Origin: CAZSDU01 sp963662525
Lineage (GTDB): Bacteria > Bacteroidota > Bacteroidia > Bacteroidales > FEN-979
DNA length: 64,000 nt
Direction: 5' to 3'
Assembly: GCA_963662525.1 (NCBI GenBank)
Contig: OY759717.1
Span: forward strand, 124,001 to 188,000
A model generated the notes under the pieces. That model did no database searches. It was given only the letters and a program-made list of their open reading frames with translations, and had not been told where the DNA came from. Below are positions 1-8,457 of the stretch, piece by piece; position 1 is the first letter of the stretch; the number at the start of each line of letters is the position of its first letter. A program made the translations under genes and the position numbers.

Positions 1-2
1 CC

Positions 3-2555
3 TATCGTAAAAAAGTTGAAATCCAGTTTGAAAAACAAAAGAACATGGCAGAACATCGCTCTGACCAGCTTTTTAAAGTCTTTGATCAGGATTTGACGAC
101 CCAGGAAGAAGAAGCATTGAAATTCCTTTATGCCTACATGCCGCTCAGTGATCTTGCTGATTATCATGGTGATTTTTATCTTCAGAACGTAAGGGCAACA
201 CTTGCTGCCAGAGATTCATTCTCCTGGGGAAAGCAAATTCCCGAAATAATTTTCAGACATTTTGTACTGCCAGTCAGGGTAAATAACGAAAATCTCGATT
301 CGGCAAGATGGGTGTTTTTCATGGAGCTCAAGGACCGGGTGCGGAATTTGCCCATGAAAGAGGCGGTTCTGGAAGTCAATCACTGGTGCCATGAGAAAGT
401 CACCTACCGGGGAACGGATAGCCGCACATCTGCACCACTGGCAACTGTAAAAACTGCATTCGGAAGATGTGGAGAAGAATCAACCTTCACCGTTGCTGCT
501 ATGCGTTCAGTTGGAATTCCGGCAAGACAATGTTATACTCCCCGCTGGGCACATACCGACGATAATCATGCCTGGGTGGAAGTCTGGGTTGAAGGGAAAT
601 GGCATTATATTGGCGCTTGTGAACCTGAACCTGATTTGGATAAGGCATGGTTTACAGAACATGCAAAAAGGGCCATGCTGGTAAACACCAATGTATTTGG
701 AGATTATGAGGGTCCCGAAGATGTGCTTATGAAAGATGAGCGTTACACGAAAATCAATATCCTTCCCAATTATACACAAACCAGAAGGATTATTGTTAAG
801 GTAACGGATACTGCATTCCAACCTTCCGACAGTGCCAGGGTTGAATTCCAGTTATACAATTATGCTGAATTTTATCCCCTTCACACTGCATATACAGATA
901 AAGCAGGTCTGGCCTCATTCCGGACCGGGTTTGGCGATCTGATCATCCGCGCTGCAAAAAACGGATGCTTTTCCTATAAAAAGCATGCAGGAACAGATCA
1001 GGATACGATACTGATCGTTCTTGACCAGAAGCCGGGGAATGTGTTTACTGAAGAATTCGACCTGGTTCCTCCTCCAGAGCTGAAGATCTCTCAACATAGT
1101 CAGGATTCGGCAAGTAAAGCAAATGCTGAGAAACTGGCTTTTGAGGATAAGATCCGGGCCAATTATGAATCCACTTTTATAGATTCATCAAAAACGTTCA
1201 GGCTGGCTTCAACCCTGAAAACAAATCCGGATACTTTGTGGTTATACTTAAAACAAAGCCGCGGGAACTGGCGTGAAATAATTGATTTCATATCGGCAAC
1301 CCCGACTGAGTTCAAACAATGGATCTATCCTTTGTTGTCTTCCATTCCGGAGAAGGACCTAAGGGATATTGACCCAGAAGTTCTTTCAGACAATCTTCTT
1401 CATTCCGGAAAATATCAAAATAAAACCATTCACCGGGAAATGTTCGTGTATTACATCCTTTGCCCAAGGGTTGACAATGAATACTTGAAGCCATACAAAG
1501 AATTTTTTCAGGAGAAATTTGATTCTGCTTTCATCATTCAGGCAAGAAATAATCCAGAAAAAATCATTGACTGGATCAAATCAAACATTACGATAAACAA
1601 AACCGCGAATTATGGCAGGGCCCCGCTTACACCCCGTGGAGTTTATGAACTCAGGATATCCGATGAACATTCCAGGGATATCTTGTTTGTCGCCCTATGC
1701 CGGAGTTTTAACCTTGCTGCCAGGCTGGAGTCGGGTACGCGTGTTCCACAGTACTTTTTCAAGGGAAAATGGGTAGATGTTTTCTTTGAAGAAGCCCCTT
1801 CAGTATCCGGAGAGCGCGGAACATTGGTACTATCGTCAGATCCCGGGAATAAAATCAATCCCGGATATTATACGCATTTCACGATTGAAAAATTCACCAG
1901 CGGATTCTTTTCTTCACTCGATTTTGAAAATGATCCCTTGCTGAAATCATTTCCCAGTTCACTGGAACTGTCACCTGGATATTATTCCCTGGTGAGTGGG
2001 AACAGGCTGTCAGGTGGAACAGTGCTGGTGCGGATACAATATTTTAACATCGAAGCCGGAAAAGTAACGAAAGAGACCATCCGGTTGCGTAAAGACAAAA
2101 CACCTGTCAGGGTTTTAGGAAATCTTGACCTGAGCACCTTCCTCCTATCCCTTGACCAGGGGAAGAAATTAAATATCAATACCGGAGAAGGAAATATACT
2201 AGCATGGATGGAGCCTGATAAGGAACCAACCAAGCATTTTGTGGCTGAGATAAGAGCTCAAAAAACTGATTTTGATAAATGGAAAGGAAACATACTGCTC
2301 CTGTTCTTCAATGAGAAAGAAAAGAACAATTTTCAGCTGAAGTTTAAACCTGAAATGCCTTTAATTACCGATTACCTAACGGTCGATCCCAAAACAATAA
2401 GAACACTTGCTGCAACAATAAGACAACCTGATTTGCAGCAGTTACCGGTAATCTGCTTTGTAAACAGCAAGGGTGAAATTCTTTACTTTTCCGAAGGTTA
2501 CCGCATCGGAATCGGAACCGATCTGGTGAATATTATTTCAGCAGTTTCGCATTGA
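3..2555 (+). CDS. Transglutaminase-like domain protein, 5' end outside window
   Basis: The reading frame is open back to the first bases of the window, so the gene very probably starts upstream; an ATG at 45 is only an internal candidate. Counting from that ATG, a transglutaminase-like papain fold is seen at about residues 100-200: nucleophile Cys142 in GRCGEES, His175 in DDNHAWVE, and an acidic residue in the ACEPEPDLD stretch. The surrounding sequence (VNHWCHEKV, IPARQCYTPRWAHTDDNHAW) is typical of large Bacteroidota transglutaminase proteins, which are usually exported. The C-terminal two thirds have no domain I recognise. The export signal, if any, is outside the window. Substrate unknown: the fold covers proteases, transglutaminases and inactive forms. 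It overlaps the convergent downstream gene by 23 bases. Confidence 0.85.
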   Translation, partial: YRKKVEIQFEKQKNMAEHRSDQLFKVFDQDLTTQEEEALKFLYAYMPLSDLADYHGDFYLQNVRATLAARDSFSWGKQIPEIIFRHFVLPVRVNNENLDSARWVFFMELKDRVRNLPMKEAVLEVNHWCHEKVTYRGTDSRTSAPLATVKTAFGRCGEESTFTVAAMRSVGIPARQCYTPRWAHTDDNHAWVEVWVEGKWHYIGACEPEPDLDKAWFTEHAKRAMLVNTNVFGDYEGPEDVLMKDERYTKINILPNYTQTRRIIVKVTDTAFQPSDSARVEFQLYNYAEFYPLHTAYTDKAGLASFRTGFGDLIIRAAKNGCFSYKKHAGTDQDTILIVLDQKPGNVFTEEFDLVPPPELKISQHSQDSASKANAEKLAFEDKIRANYESTFIDSSKTFRLASTLKTNPDTLWLYLKQSRGNWREIIDFISATPTEFKQWIYPLLSSIPEKDLRDIDPEVLSDNLLHSGKYQNKTIHREMFVYYILCPRVDNEYLKPYKEFFQEKFDSAFIIQARNNPEKIIDWIKSNITINKTANYGRAPLTPRGVYELRISDEHSRDILFVALCRSFNLAARLESGTRVPQYFFKGKWVDVFFEEAPSVSGERGTLVLSSDPGNKINPGYYTHFTIEKFTSGFFSSLDFENDPLLKSFPSSLELSPGYYSLVSGNRLSGGTVLVRIQYFNIEAGKVTKETIRLRKDKTPVRVLGNLDLSTFLLSLDQGKKLNINTGEGNILAWMEPDKEPTKHFVAEIRAQKTDFDKWKGNILLLFFNEKEKNNFQLKFKPEMPLITDYLTVDPKTIRTLAATIRQPDLQQLPVICFVNSKGEILYFSEGYRIGIGTDLVNIISAVSH

Positions 2556-3276
2556 TTTCAGCCAGCTTGGCATCTGTCGACGTCCACCTGGTTTTCAGCT
2601 TTTCTTCAATGGCATAGATCGCTTCTTTCTGTGATTTATCTGCTGTTTCAGCGGCCCGGTTGACTTCATCAATCTGATCCTGCAATTTAGTGGTAAATGC
2701 CTGTTGGCTTTTTACATATTCTGCCTGGTTCATGGAAATGATTTCCTCAAGTTCTTTAAACTTGATTTTCACCTCATTATTACGATGGGATAGCAATTCA
2801 TCAAGTTCCTTGATCGCTGACCTTACTGTTTCAAACTCGGTATCGATTTTAGCATTTATAGCTTGACCTGTTTCCAGAAATTCAGTCTTTAGTCTGGTAG
2901 TTAATGATTTGAAATAGAAAAATACAATGAGAACAAGAACAATGGAAATGAGAAGAACGATATAAAAATAAACCTTAAAGGAATCGGCCTTTTCCTGAGA
3001 AATAGAGAGCTTTTCCTGTAATTCGTTAATCAGAAAAGATTGCCTTTTCAGTAAATCTGTCAAGCCAGTAACCTCAGTATTCTGCAAAGCCTGAGCTTGT
3101 TTCAGACTATCCTGGAATTTGTACTGGGTCGCCAGGGATTTTCTTATCCCATTGATATTTTCGGAGATCTTTTTTTTCTCCGCCAGGAAATCTTTTTTCT
3201 GCAGGTAATCTGCATTCTGGGCGTATAAACCCATGCAGATAACAAGCAATGAACCAAAGGTCAATAATTTTTTCAT
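2533..3276 (-). CDS. Coiled-coil protein with signal peptide and one membrane segment
   Basis: The 247-residue product begins with a signal sequence (MKKLLTFGSLLVICMGLYAQ). A first heptad-like helical stretch runs to about residue 100, then a strongly hydrophobic segment (about 103-125, YFYIVLLISIVLVLIVFFYF), then a long Lys/Glu/Gln-rich coiled coil to the end. It therefore probably sits in the inner membrane with coiled coils on both sides. I do not recognise a named family. It lies downstream of the tRNA-Arg terminator on the same strand and converges on the transglutaminase-like gene with a 23-base overlap, so the two mRNAs would be partly complementary at their ends. Confidence 0.75.
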   Translation of the reverse strand: MKKLLTFGSLLVICMGLYAQNADYLQKKDFLAEKKKISENINGIRKSLATQYKFQDSLKQAQALQNTEVTGLTDLLKRQSFLINELQEKLSISQEKADSFKVYFYIVLLISIVLVLIVFFYFKSLTTRLKTEFLETGQAINAKIDTEFETVRSAIKELDELLSHRNNEVKIKFKELEEIISMNQAEYVKSQQAFTTKLQDQIDEVNRAAETADKSQKEAIYAIEEKLKTRWTSTDAKLAEINAKLLK

Positions 3277-3356
3277 GGTTTACCGGTTTAAATTTATTGC
3301 GGTAAATATACGATATAAATTACTGGATGTCAAACGGATTTAACTATTCAAGGGAT

Positions 3357-3392
3357 AAAAAAAGCCATCTGCATTGTTCCTGCAAGTGGCTT
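3357..3392 (-). terminator. Rho-independent terminator of the tRNA-Arg gene
   Basis: Read on the minus strand, AAGCCACTTGCA pairs with TGCAGATGGCTT around a 7-base loop (12 positions, two mismatched), followed directly by a run of seven T. It begins about 10 bases after the 3' end of the tRNA, so it should end that transcript before the coiled-coil gene. Confidence 0.75.
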
Positions 3393-3401
3393 ATTTTAAA
3401 G

Positions 3402-3475
3402 TGACCCTGGAGGGATTCAAACCCCCAACCTGCTGATCCGTAGTCAGCTACTCTATTCAGTTGAGCTACAGGGCC
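3402..3475 (-). tRNA. tRNA-Arg (anticodon ACG)
   Basis: The minus strand folds as a complete 74-nt tRNA: acceptor GGCCCTG with CAGGGTC (one G-U pair), D stem GCTC/GAGT, anticodon stem GCTGA/TCAGC around loop CTACGGA, giving anticodon ACG (encoded at 3439-3441), T stem closing loop TTTGAAT, and discriminator A. CCA is not encoded. ACG is normally edited to ICG and reads CGU/CGC/CGA. The isolated gene has its own terminator just downstream. Confidence 0.95.
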
Positions 3476-3481
3476 TTTTCA

Positions 3482-3545
3482 ATTGACGATTGACGATTGA
3501 TCGCCTATCGCATATCGCATATCGCATATCGCATATCGCCTATCG
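3482..3545. repeat. Heptanucleotide tandem repeat upstream of the ammonia-lyase
   Basis: Two copies of ATTGACG (3482-3495), a linker, then six 7-base units at 3504-3545: CCTATCG, four perfect CATATCG, and CCTATCG. It fills most of the gap between the tRNA and the ammonia-lyase promoter. Units are far too short and without spacers to be a CRISPR array. Confidence 0.85.
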
Positions 3546-3601
3546 ATTCAGACTGCAAAGATAAGTTCTTTTTTACTATCTGCAAATGTTAAAAAAGTTT
3601 T

Positions 3602-3609
3602 TACCTTTG
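3602..3609 (+). promoter_or_regulatory. Bacteroidota -7 box (TACCTTTG) before the ammonia-lyase
   Basis: TACCTTTG fits the TAnnTTTG consensus of the main Bacteroidota sigma factor. It lies 52 bases before the chosen ATG. No clear TTTG -33 element is present at the usual distance, so this is a moderate call. It would begin the first transcript of the biosynthetic cluster. Confidence 0.5.
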
Positions 3610-3661
3610 CAAACCTGATAAAAAGGCAGGATTGCCAGACGCAGATAAATATGGTAAAACG

Positions 3662-5212
3662 ATGATAAGCGTAGGAGCACAGAGAATCACACCCGAAGAT
3701 TTCTATAAAATTATCTTCACCGGAGAAAAGATCGATTTAGATATTACCGCCAGAAAAAAAGTCAAGGAAAATTACGAATTTTTGAAGGAATTTGCCAAGG
3801 GAAAAGTAATCTATGGCATCAATACCGGCCTTGGACCTATGGCTCAATATAAGATCAGCACCGCCAACGAACTTCAGCTCCAGTATAATCTGATTCGCAG
3901 TCATAGTTCTGGCTGTGGAGCCCCCCTTCCCGAAATGTATGCTAAAGCAACCATGCTGGCGCGTCTGAATACCCTGATGCAGGCAAAATCAGGCATCCAT
4001 CCGGAAGTTGTGGAATTGCTGAAAGAACTGATCAACCGCAATATTAATCCGTATATTCCCGAACATGGAGGCGTTGGCGCCAGCGGCGACCTGGTTCAGC
4101 TTGCCCATCTTGCCCTTAACCTTATCGGGGAAGGAGAAGTTTGGTACAAAAAGAAACTGCAACCTACTACCAAAGTTTTTGAAAAGGAAGGACTGAAACC
4201 CATCAAAATGCATATCCGGGAAGGTCTTTCCCTGATCAATGGAACTTCAGCCATGACAGGCATTGGGATGATCAATATCGTGCATGCGAAAAACCTGTTC
4301 GACTGGACCATACTGGCTTCATCCATGATCAATGAAATCGTGGAATCCTACGACGATCATTTCTCCGATGGACTGAACCGGGTCAAATGCCATTACGGAC
4401 AGAACCAGGTGGCCAGGATGATGCGTTACATCCTGAAAGACAGCAAACTTATCCGTCGCAGGGCCGATCATCTGTATAACGGCAAAACCGAACAGGTCGA
4501 GGTTTTTAAACACAAAGTGCAGGAATATTATTCCCTGCGCTGTGTTCCCCAGGTCATGGGCCCGGTACTCGATACCATTCTGAATGCCGAGAAGGTACTA
4601 ATTAATGAGGTGAATTCCACCAACGATAATCCCATCATCGACAGTGAAAATAAGAATGTTTACCATGGTGGAAATTTCCACGGGGATTATGTAGCCCTTG
4701 AAATGGATAAACTGAAAATTGCCATCACCAAGTTGTCCATGTTAGCCGAACGCCAGCTGAACTACCTGATGAACGACAAGATGAACCAGATCCTCCCTCC
4801 TTTCGTAAATTTAGGAAAACTGGGGTTGAACCTGGGAATGCAGGGCGTTCAGTTCACTGCTGTTTCCACGGTAGCCGAAAACCAGACGCTCTCTTTCCCT
4901 ATGTATGTTCACAGCATTACCAATAACAATGATAACCAGGATATCGTCAGCATGGGTACCAATGCAGCCCTGATAACTAAAAGAGTGATCGACAACACCT
5001 ATCATGTGCTGTCAATTCACATGATCACCATTTTGCAGGCCATTGACTACCTGAAATTTACATCGAGATTATCCGGTTATTCTCAGAAAAAATTCGAAGA
5101 TCTCCGTAAACTGGTACCGAAATTCACTGAAGATTCTATAAAGTACAAGGATATTCAGAATATTACTAACTACCTGCTGGAGAATAAGCTGAAGTTCCCA
5201 TTAATGGATTAA
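3662..5212 (+). CDS. Aromatic amino acid ammonia-lyase, probably tyrosine ammonia-lyase
   Basis: A 516-residue member of the MIO (HAL/PAL/TAL) family, which eliminates ammonia from an aromatic amino acid. The MIO-forming Ala140-Ser141-Gly142 is in GGVGASGDLVQ; the catalytic Tyr51 is in VIYGINTG. The substrate-selecting pair is Ser80-His81 (IRSHSSG), which looks histidase-like but, as I recall, is also found in the characterised tyrosine ammonia-lyase of Flavobacterium johnsoniae, whose sequence is very similar along its length (QLQYNLIRSHSSG, EKVQEYYSLRCVPQ). Its place beside FabG, KS and ACP genes also argues for 4-coumarate supply to a flexirubin/aryl-polyene pathway rather than histidine breakdown. 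The start is the ATG at 3662; a TTG at 3632 would add ten residues without homology. Nine bases separate it from the reductase. Confidence 0.88.
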   Translation: MISVGAQRITPEDFYKIIFTGEKIDLDITARKKVKENYEFLKEFAKGKVIYGINTGLGPMAQYKISTANELQLQYNLIRSHSSGCGAPLPEMYAKATMLARLNTLMQAKSGIHPEVVELLKELINRNINPYIPEHGGVGASGDLVQLAHLALNLIGEGEVWYKKKLQPTTKVFEKEGLKPIKMHIREGLSLINGTSAMTGIGMINIVHAKNLFDWTILASSMINEIVESYDDHFSDGLNRVKCHYGQNQVARMMRYILKDSKLIRRRADHLYNGKTEQVEVFKHKVQEYYSLRCVPQVMGPVLDTILNAEKVLINEVNSTNDNPIIDSENKNVYHGGNFHGDYVALEMDKLKIAITKLSMLAERQLNYLMNDKMNQILPPFVNLGKLGLNLGMQGVQFTAVSTVAENQTLSFPMYVHSITNNNDNQDIVSMGTNAALITKRVIDNTYHVLSIHMITILQAIDYLKFTSRLSGYSQKKFEDLRKLVPKFTEDSIKYKDIQNITNYLLENKLKFPLMD

Positions 5213-5221
5213 AGGTTGACT

Positions 5222-5950
5222 ATGAAATATGCACTTGTAACCGGTGGGTCAAGAGGGATTGGGAAAGCCATTTGCCTGAAATTCGCCGAGATGGGATTTT
5301 ATGTCCTTATCAATTTCCAGTCGAACGAAGCTGAAGCAGAAAATACCCTGCAACTCATCCGTGAAAAAGGCAGCGATGGGGAATTGCTGAAATTCAATGT
5401 CGGCGATCCTGTTGCTGTTGAACAAGCATTGACGGGCTGGCAATCGCGCAATGAAGGAAAATACATCAGCATTCTGGTCAATAATGCGGGAATCCGCAAG
5501 GATGCGCTGGTAATGTGGATGAAGAATGAAGAATGGCATGATGTGTTGAATACCAACCTGAACAGTTTCCTGTATGTCACCCGCGTGCTTATCAAAGACA
5601 TGCTGTTGGGGCGGTTTGGCAGGATCATCAATGTAGTTTCTTTATCAGGATTAAAAGGCCTGCCCGGACAGGCTAATTATTCTGCCGCCAAAGCCGGCGT
5701 TATCGGTGCCACAAAAGCCATGGCACAGGAAGTGGCCAAGAAGAATGTGACCGTAAATGCTGTAGCCCCAGGATTTATACGGACCGATATGACCCAGGAT
5801 CTGGATGAAAGCCAGCTTAAGGCTATAATTCCAATGGGACGCTTTGGCAAACCCGAGGAAGTCGCCGAAGCTGTTGCCTTCCTGGCATCGGAAAAAGCCT
5901 CATATGTTACCGGTGCTATTATAAACGTAAACGGAGGACTTTACACCTAA
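5222..5950 (+). CDS. 3-oxoacyl-ACP reductase (FabG-like SDR)
   Basis: A classical short-chain dehydrogenase of 242 residues. The NADP(H)-binding TGGSRGIG is at residues 7-14, NNAG at 87-90, and the catalytic triad Ser140, Tyr153, Lys157 has the spacing of FabG. The C-terminal IRTDMTQDL and FLASEKASYVTGAIINVNGG are as in FabG. It should reduce 3-ketoacyl-ACP intermediates, as the aryl-polyene ketoreductase ApeQ does. The start is the ATG at 5222; a TTG two codons earlier is less likely. It is the only clear ketoreductase in the cluster, so it would have to serve all rounds of extension. Confidence 0.9.
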   Translation: MKYALVTGGSRGIGKAICLKFAEMGFYVLINFQSNEAEAENTLQLIREKGSDGELLKFNVGDPVAVEQALTGWQSRNEGKYISILVNNAGIRKDALVMWMKNEEWHDVLNTNLNSFLYVTRVLIKDMLLGRFGRIINVVSLSGLKGLPGQANYSAAKAGVIGATKAMAQEVAKKNVTVNAVAPGFIRTDMTQDLDESQLKAIIPMGRFGKPEEVAEAVAFLASEKASYVTGAIINVNGGLYT

Positions 5951-5953
5951 AAG

Positions 5954-5981
5954 AATTTGCGATTTACGATTTACAATTTTA
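5954..5981. repeat. Heptanucleotide repeat between reductase and ketosynthase genes
   Basis: Four 7-base units in register: AATTTGC, GATTTAC, GATTTAC, AATTTTA. It starts four bases after the reductase stop codon and occupies about half of the 64-base gap before the ketosynthase. It belongs with the other 7- to 8-base repeats found at gene boundaries in this cluster. Confidence 0.7.
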
Positions 5982-6014
5982 AAAATCACTTTGTTACCTA
6001 GTCACCAATAACAT

Positions 6015-7238
6015 ATGAATCGTGTCGTAATTACAGGCATGGGCATTTATTCTGTCATCGGGAAAAACCTCGATGAAGTTAAGGAATCCTTGTACACAGG
6101 CAGATCCGGCATCATCTTCGATCCTGTCAGGAAAGGGATGGGGTTTCGTTCTGGGCTTACCGGCATGGTAGAGCGGCCTTCGCTGAAGGGGGTTCTGGAC
6201 CGGCGAATGCGGGTCGGATTGCCAGTTCAGGGAGAATACGCTTATCTTGCCACCCTTGAAGCTTTGAAAAATTCCAATATCGACCAGGATTTCCTCGACC
6301 GGCATGAAATCGGTATCCTTTACGGGAATGATAGTTCGGCGGTCCCTGTTGTTGAATCCGTGGATATTCTTCGTCAGAAGAAAGATACCATGATGATTGG
6401 ATCTGGATATATTTTCCAGTCAATGAATTCGACGGTATCAATGAATCTTTCGGTCATTTTCAAGCTCAAAGGCGTGAATTTCACTATCAGTGGTGCCTGC
6501 GCCAGCGGTTCCCATGCCATTGGTATCGGTTATCTGTTGATCAAGCAGGGGCTTCAGGATATCATCATCTGCGGTGGAGCCCAGGAGATTAATCCGGAAT
6601 CTACTGCCAGTTTCGATGCACTGAATGCATTCTCTACCCGGGAATCAGAACCCACCCGGGCTTCCCGTCCCTTTGACAGGGATCGCGATGGGCTTGTTCC
6701 CAGCGGAGGTGCAGCAACAGTTATTCTGGAAAGCTATGAATCAGCAATAAAAAGAGGTGCTCCTATTCTCGGTGAAGTTGTTGGTTATGGATTTTCATCA
6801 AATGGAGAACATATTTCCGTTCCTAATGTGGAAGGTCCGGCCAGGGCGATGTCAATGGCATTGAAAGTTGCAGGCATGGAAAATTCTGCTATTGATTATG
6901 TCAATGCTCACGCTACTTCCACACCGGTGGGCGACAGTAATGAAGCCCAGGCAATCCTTTCCGTATTTGGAAACAGCCATCCCCTGGTCAGCAGTACAAA
7001 ATCAATGACCGGGCATGAGATGTGGATGGGCGGGGCCAGTGAAATCATCTATTCGACCTTGATGATGCAACATTCCTTCGTTGCTCCGAATATTAATTTC
7101 GAAAATCCGGATGATATTACCAGGAACCTTAACATTGTCCATAAAACGACTTCAAGAAAAATCCAAGCTTTTCTTTCCAATTCCTTCGGTTTCGGTGGAA
7201 CCAACTCAGCCCTGGTGGTCAGGAAATTTAATCCTTAA
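6015..7238 (+). CDS. Beta-ketoacyl-ACP synthase (FabF/aryl-polyene type)
   Basis: A 407-residue condensing enzyme of the FabF family. Active-site Cys162 is in GACASGSH; the two catalytic histidines are His299 (NAHATSTP) and His334 (KSMTGHEMWMGGA). The C-terminal SNSFGFGGTNSALV is intact, so it should be active in decarboxylative condensation of malonyl-ACP with an acyl-enzyme. Sequence features are closer to ketosynthases of aryl-polyene/flexirubin clusters than to housekeeping FabF. It is followed by an ACP gene, suggesting a KS-ACP working pair. Confidence 0.9.
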   Translation: MNRVVITGMGIYSVIGKNLDEVKESLYTGRSGIIFDPVRKGMGFRSGLTGMVERPSLKGVLDRRMRVGLPVQGEYAYLATLEALKNSNIDQDFLDRHEIGILYGNDSSAVPVVESVDILRQKKDTMMIGSGYIFQSMNSTVSMNLSVIFKLKGVNFTISGACASGSHAIGIGYLLIKQGLQDIIICGGAQEINPESTASFDALNAFSTRESEPTRASRPFDRDRDGLVPSGGAATVILESYESAIKRGAPILGEVVGYGFSSNGEHISVPNVEGPARAMSMALKVAGMENSAIDYVNAHATSTPVGDSNEAQAILSVFGNSHPLVSSTKSMTGHEMWMGGASEIIYSTLMMQHSFVAPNINFENPDDITRNLNIVHKTTSRKIQAFLSNSFGFGGTNSALVVRKFNP

Positions 7239-7255
7239 AAATTAATAAATTTCTT

Positions 7256-7263
7256 TATTTTTG
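7256..7263 (+). promoter_or_regulatory. Possible -7 box (TATTTTTG) before the first ACP gene
   Basis: TATTTTTG matches TAnnTTTG and ends 24 bases before the ATG at 7288. It would give an ACP transcript with a short leader. It also argues against a start at the TTG at 7261. No convincing -33 element is visible. Confidence 0.4.
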
Positions 7264-7287
7264 CATTTTGCTAATGGAATCAGTAAG

Positions 7288-7536
7288 ATGCAAAGTGAAG
7301 ATATCAAAAGGAGAATAAATCAACTTCTGATTGACGAAATCGAAATTGAAGAGAACCAGATAACCCCTGCTGCCAACCTTAAGAATGATCTTGGGATTGA
7401 TAGTCTTGATTTTGTTGACCTGTTTGTGATTATTGAAAATAATTTCGGCTTTAAAATGAAGGCCGAAGAAATGGCTGATGTAAAGACCATTCAGGATTTT
7501 TACGACTATATCATTAAAAGAGTTCAACCAAACTAA
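7288..7536 (+). CDS. Acyl carrier protein (first of three)
   Basis: An 82-residue acidic ACP. The 4'-phosphopantetheine site is Ser39 in LGIDSLDFVDL, followed by the usual helix 2 and IIENNFGFKM. Start chosen at ATG 7288; the frame is open from a TTG at 7261, but the extra residues (MHFANGISK) do not look like ACP and overlap a promoter-like sequence. It lies between a ketosynthase and an LpxL-like acyltransferase, so the acyl chain it carries may be handed to a membrane acceptor. Confidence 0.9.
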   Translation: MQSEDIKRRINQLLIDEIEIEENQITPAANLKNDLGIDSLDFVDLFVIIENNFGFKMKAEEMADVKTIQDFYDYIIKRVQPN

Positions 7537-7542
7537 TCATTA

Positions 7543-8457
7543 ATGTCGTCATGGGAAGGCAAAACCCGCGGAGGGGTTCTGGGATATAAAATATTTGTCT
7601 GGACGTTAAAGTACTTTGGTATTTCCTTTGCCTATTTCCTGTTGTATTTTGTAGTTAGCTATTTTGTTTTTTCCTCCGGGAAAGCCTTTAAAGCAATCTT
7701 TTGCTATTTCCATAAAATTTTGGGATACGGTATTTTCCGTTCCTTTATTTCCGTTTACCGGAATTATTATCTTTTTGGTCAGGTTTTGCTGGATAAAATT
7801 GCGATGCTTGCCGGATTTCAAAGCAAATTCAGTTTTGATTTTGAAGGAGAAGAATATCTTCGTCAGATGGAAAACGGCGGAATCCTGATCAGTGCTCATA
7901 TCGGGAATTGGGAAATTGCCGGGCAATTGCTGAATCGCCTGGATAAAAAAATCAATATCATTCTTTTTGATGCGGAGCACCAACGGATCAAGGGTTATAT
8001 GTCGGAAATACTAACCCGCCGAAATGTTAACTTCATTGTGATCAGGGACGATTTTTCACATTTGCTTGAAATTAAACAGGCGCTTGCAAATAAAGACATC
8101 ATTGCGATGCATGGTGACAGGTTTATCAAGGGAAATAAGACTATGTGGATGAACTTTCTAGGGAAACCAGCGGCCTTCCCTATCGGACCTTTAAATATGG
8201 CAGCCAAGTTCGGCGTTCCGGTTTCTTTTGTTTTTGCAGTCAAAGAAACCCGTTCCCATTACCATTTTTATGCAACTCCTTTGAGCCATATCCCCTATTC
8301 TGGGAACATCGGAAAACGTGAAGCTATTTTCAGGGAGACCCTGAAAAGCTATGCAGGAGCCATTGAAAAAATTGTCAGAAAGTATCCCTTGCAATGGTTT
8401 AACTATTATGATTTCTGGCAGGTTCAGGAACCAATAACGAATGAACAGCAAGCATGA
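7543..8457 (+). CDS. LpxL/HtrB-like membrane acyltransferase
   Basis: A 304-residue protein with an N-terminal hydrophobic helix (about 20-45) and the lysophosphatidate/lipid A acyltransferase motif HX4E (His119-Glu124, SAHIGNWE). The DRFIKGNKTMWMNFLGKPAAF region matches LpxL-family enzymes, which move acyl chains from ACP to lipid A or other acceptors at the inner face of the inner membrane. Aryl-polyene and flexirubin clusters commonly carry such an acyltransferase, thought to put the polyene on its lipid anchor. It overlaps the next gene by four bases (ATGA), so the two are translationally coupled. Confidence 0.85.
   Translation: MSSWEGKTRGGVLGYKIFVWTLKYFGISFAYFLLYFVVSYFVFSSGKAFKAIFCYFHKILGYGIFRSFISVYRNYYLFGQVLLDKIAMLAGFQSKFSFDFEGEEYLRQMENGGILISAHIGNWEIAGQLLNRLDKKINIILFDAEHQRIKGYMSEILTRRNVNFIVIRDDFSHLLEIKQALANKDIIAMHGDRFIKGNKTMWMNFLGKPAAFPIGPLNMAAKFGVPVSFVFAVKETRSHYHFYATPLSHIPYSGNIGKREAIFRETLKSYAGAIEKIVRKYPLQWFNYYDFWQVQEPITNEQQA

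Noticed and set aside
507..821. Antisense and other-frame ORFs over 60 codons throughout the window
   Set aside because: They lie inside well-supported genes on the other strand or frame, show no family motifs and have no plausible start signals; this example lies inside the transglutaminase-like gene.
3482..3545. Possible CRISPR array or attachment site beside a tRNA gene
   Set aside because: Units are only seven bases with no spacers, no cas or integrase genes are near, and the tRNA 3' end is not duplicated nearby.
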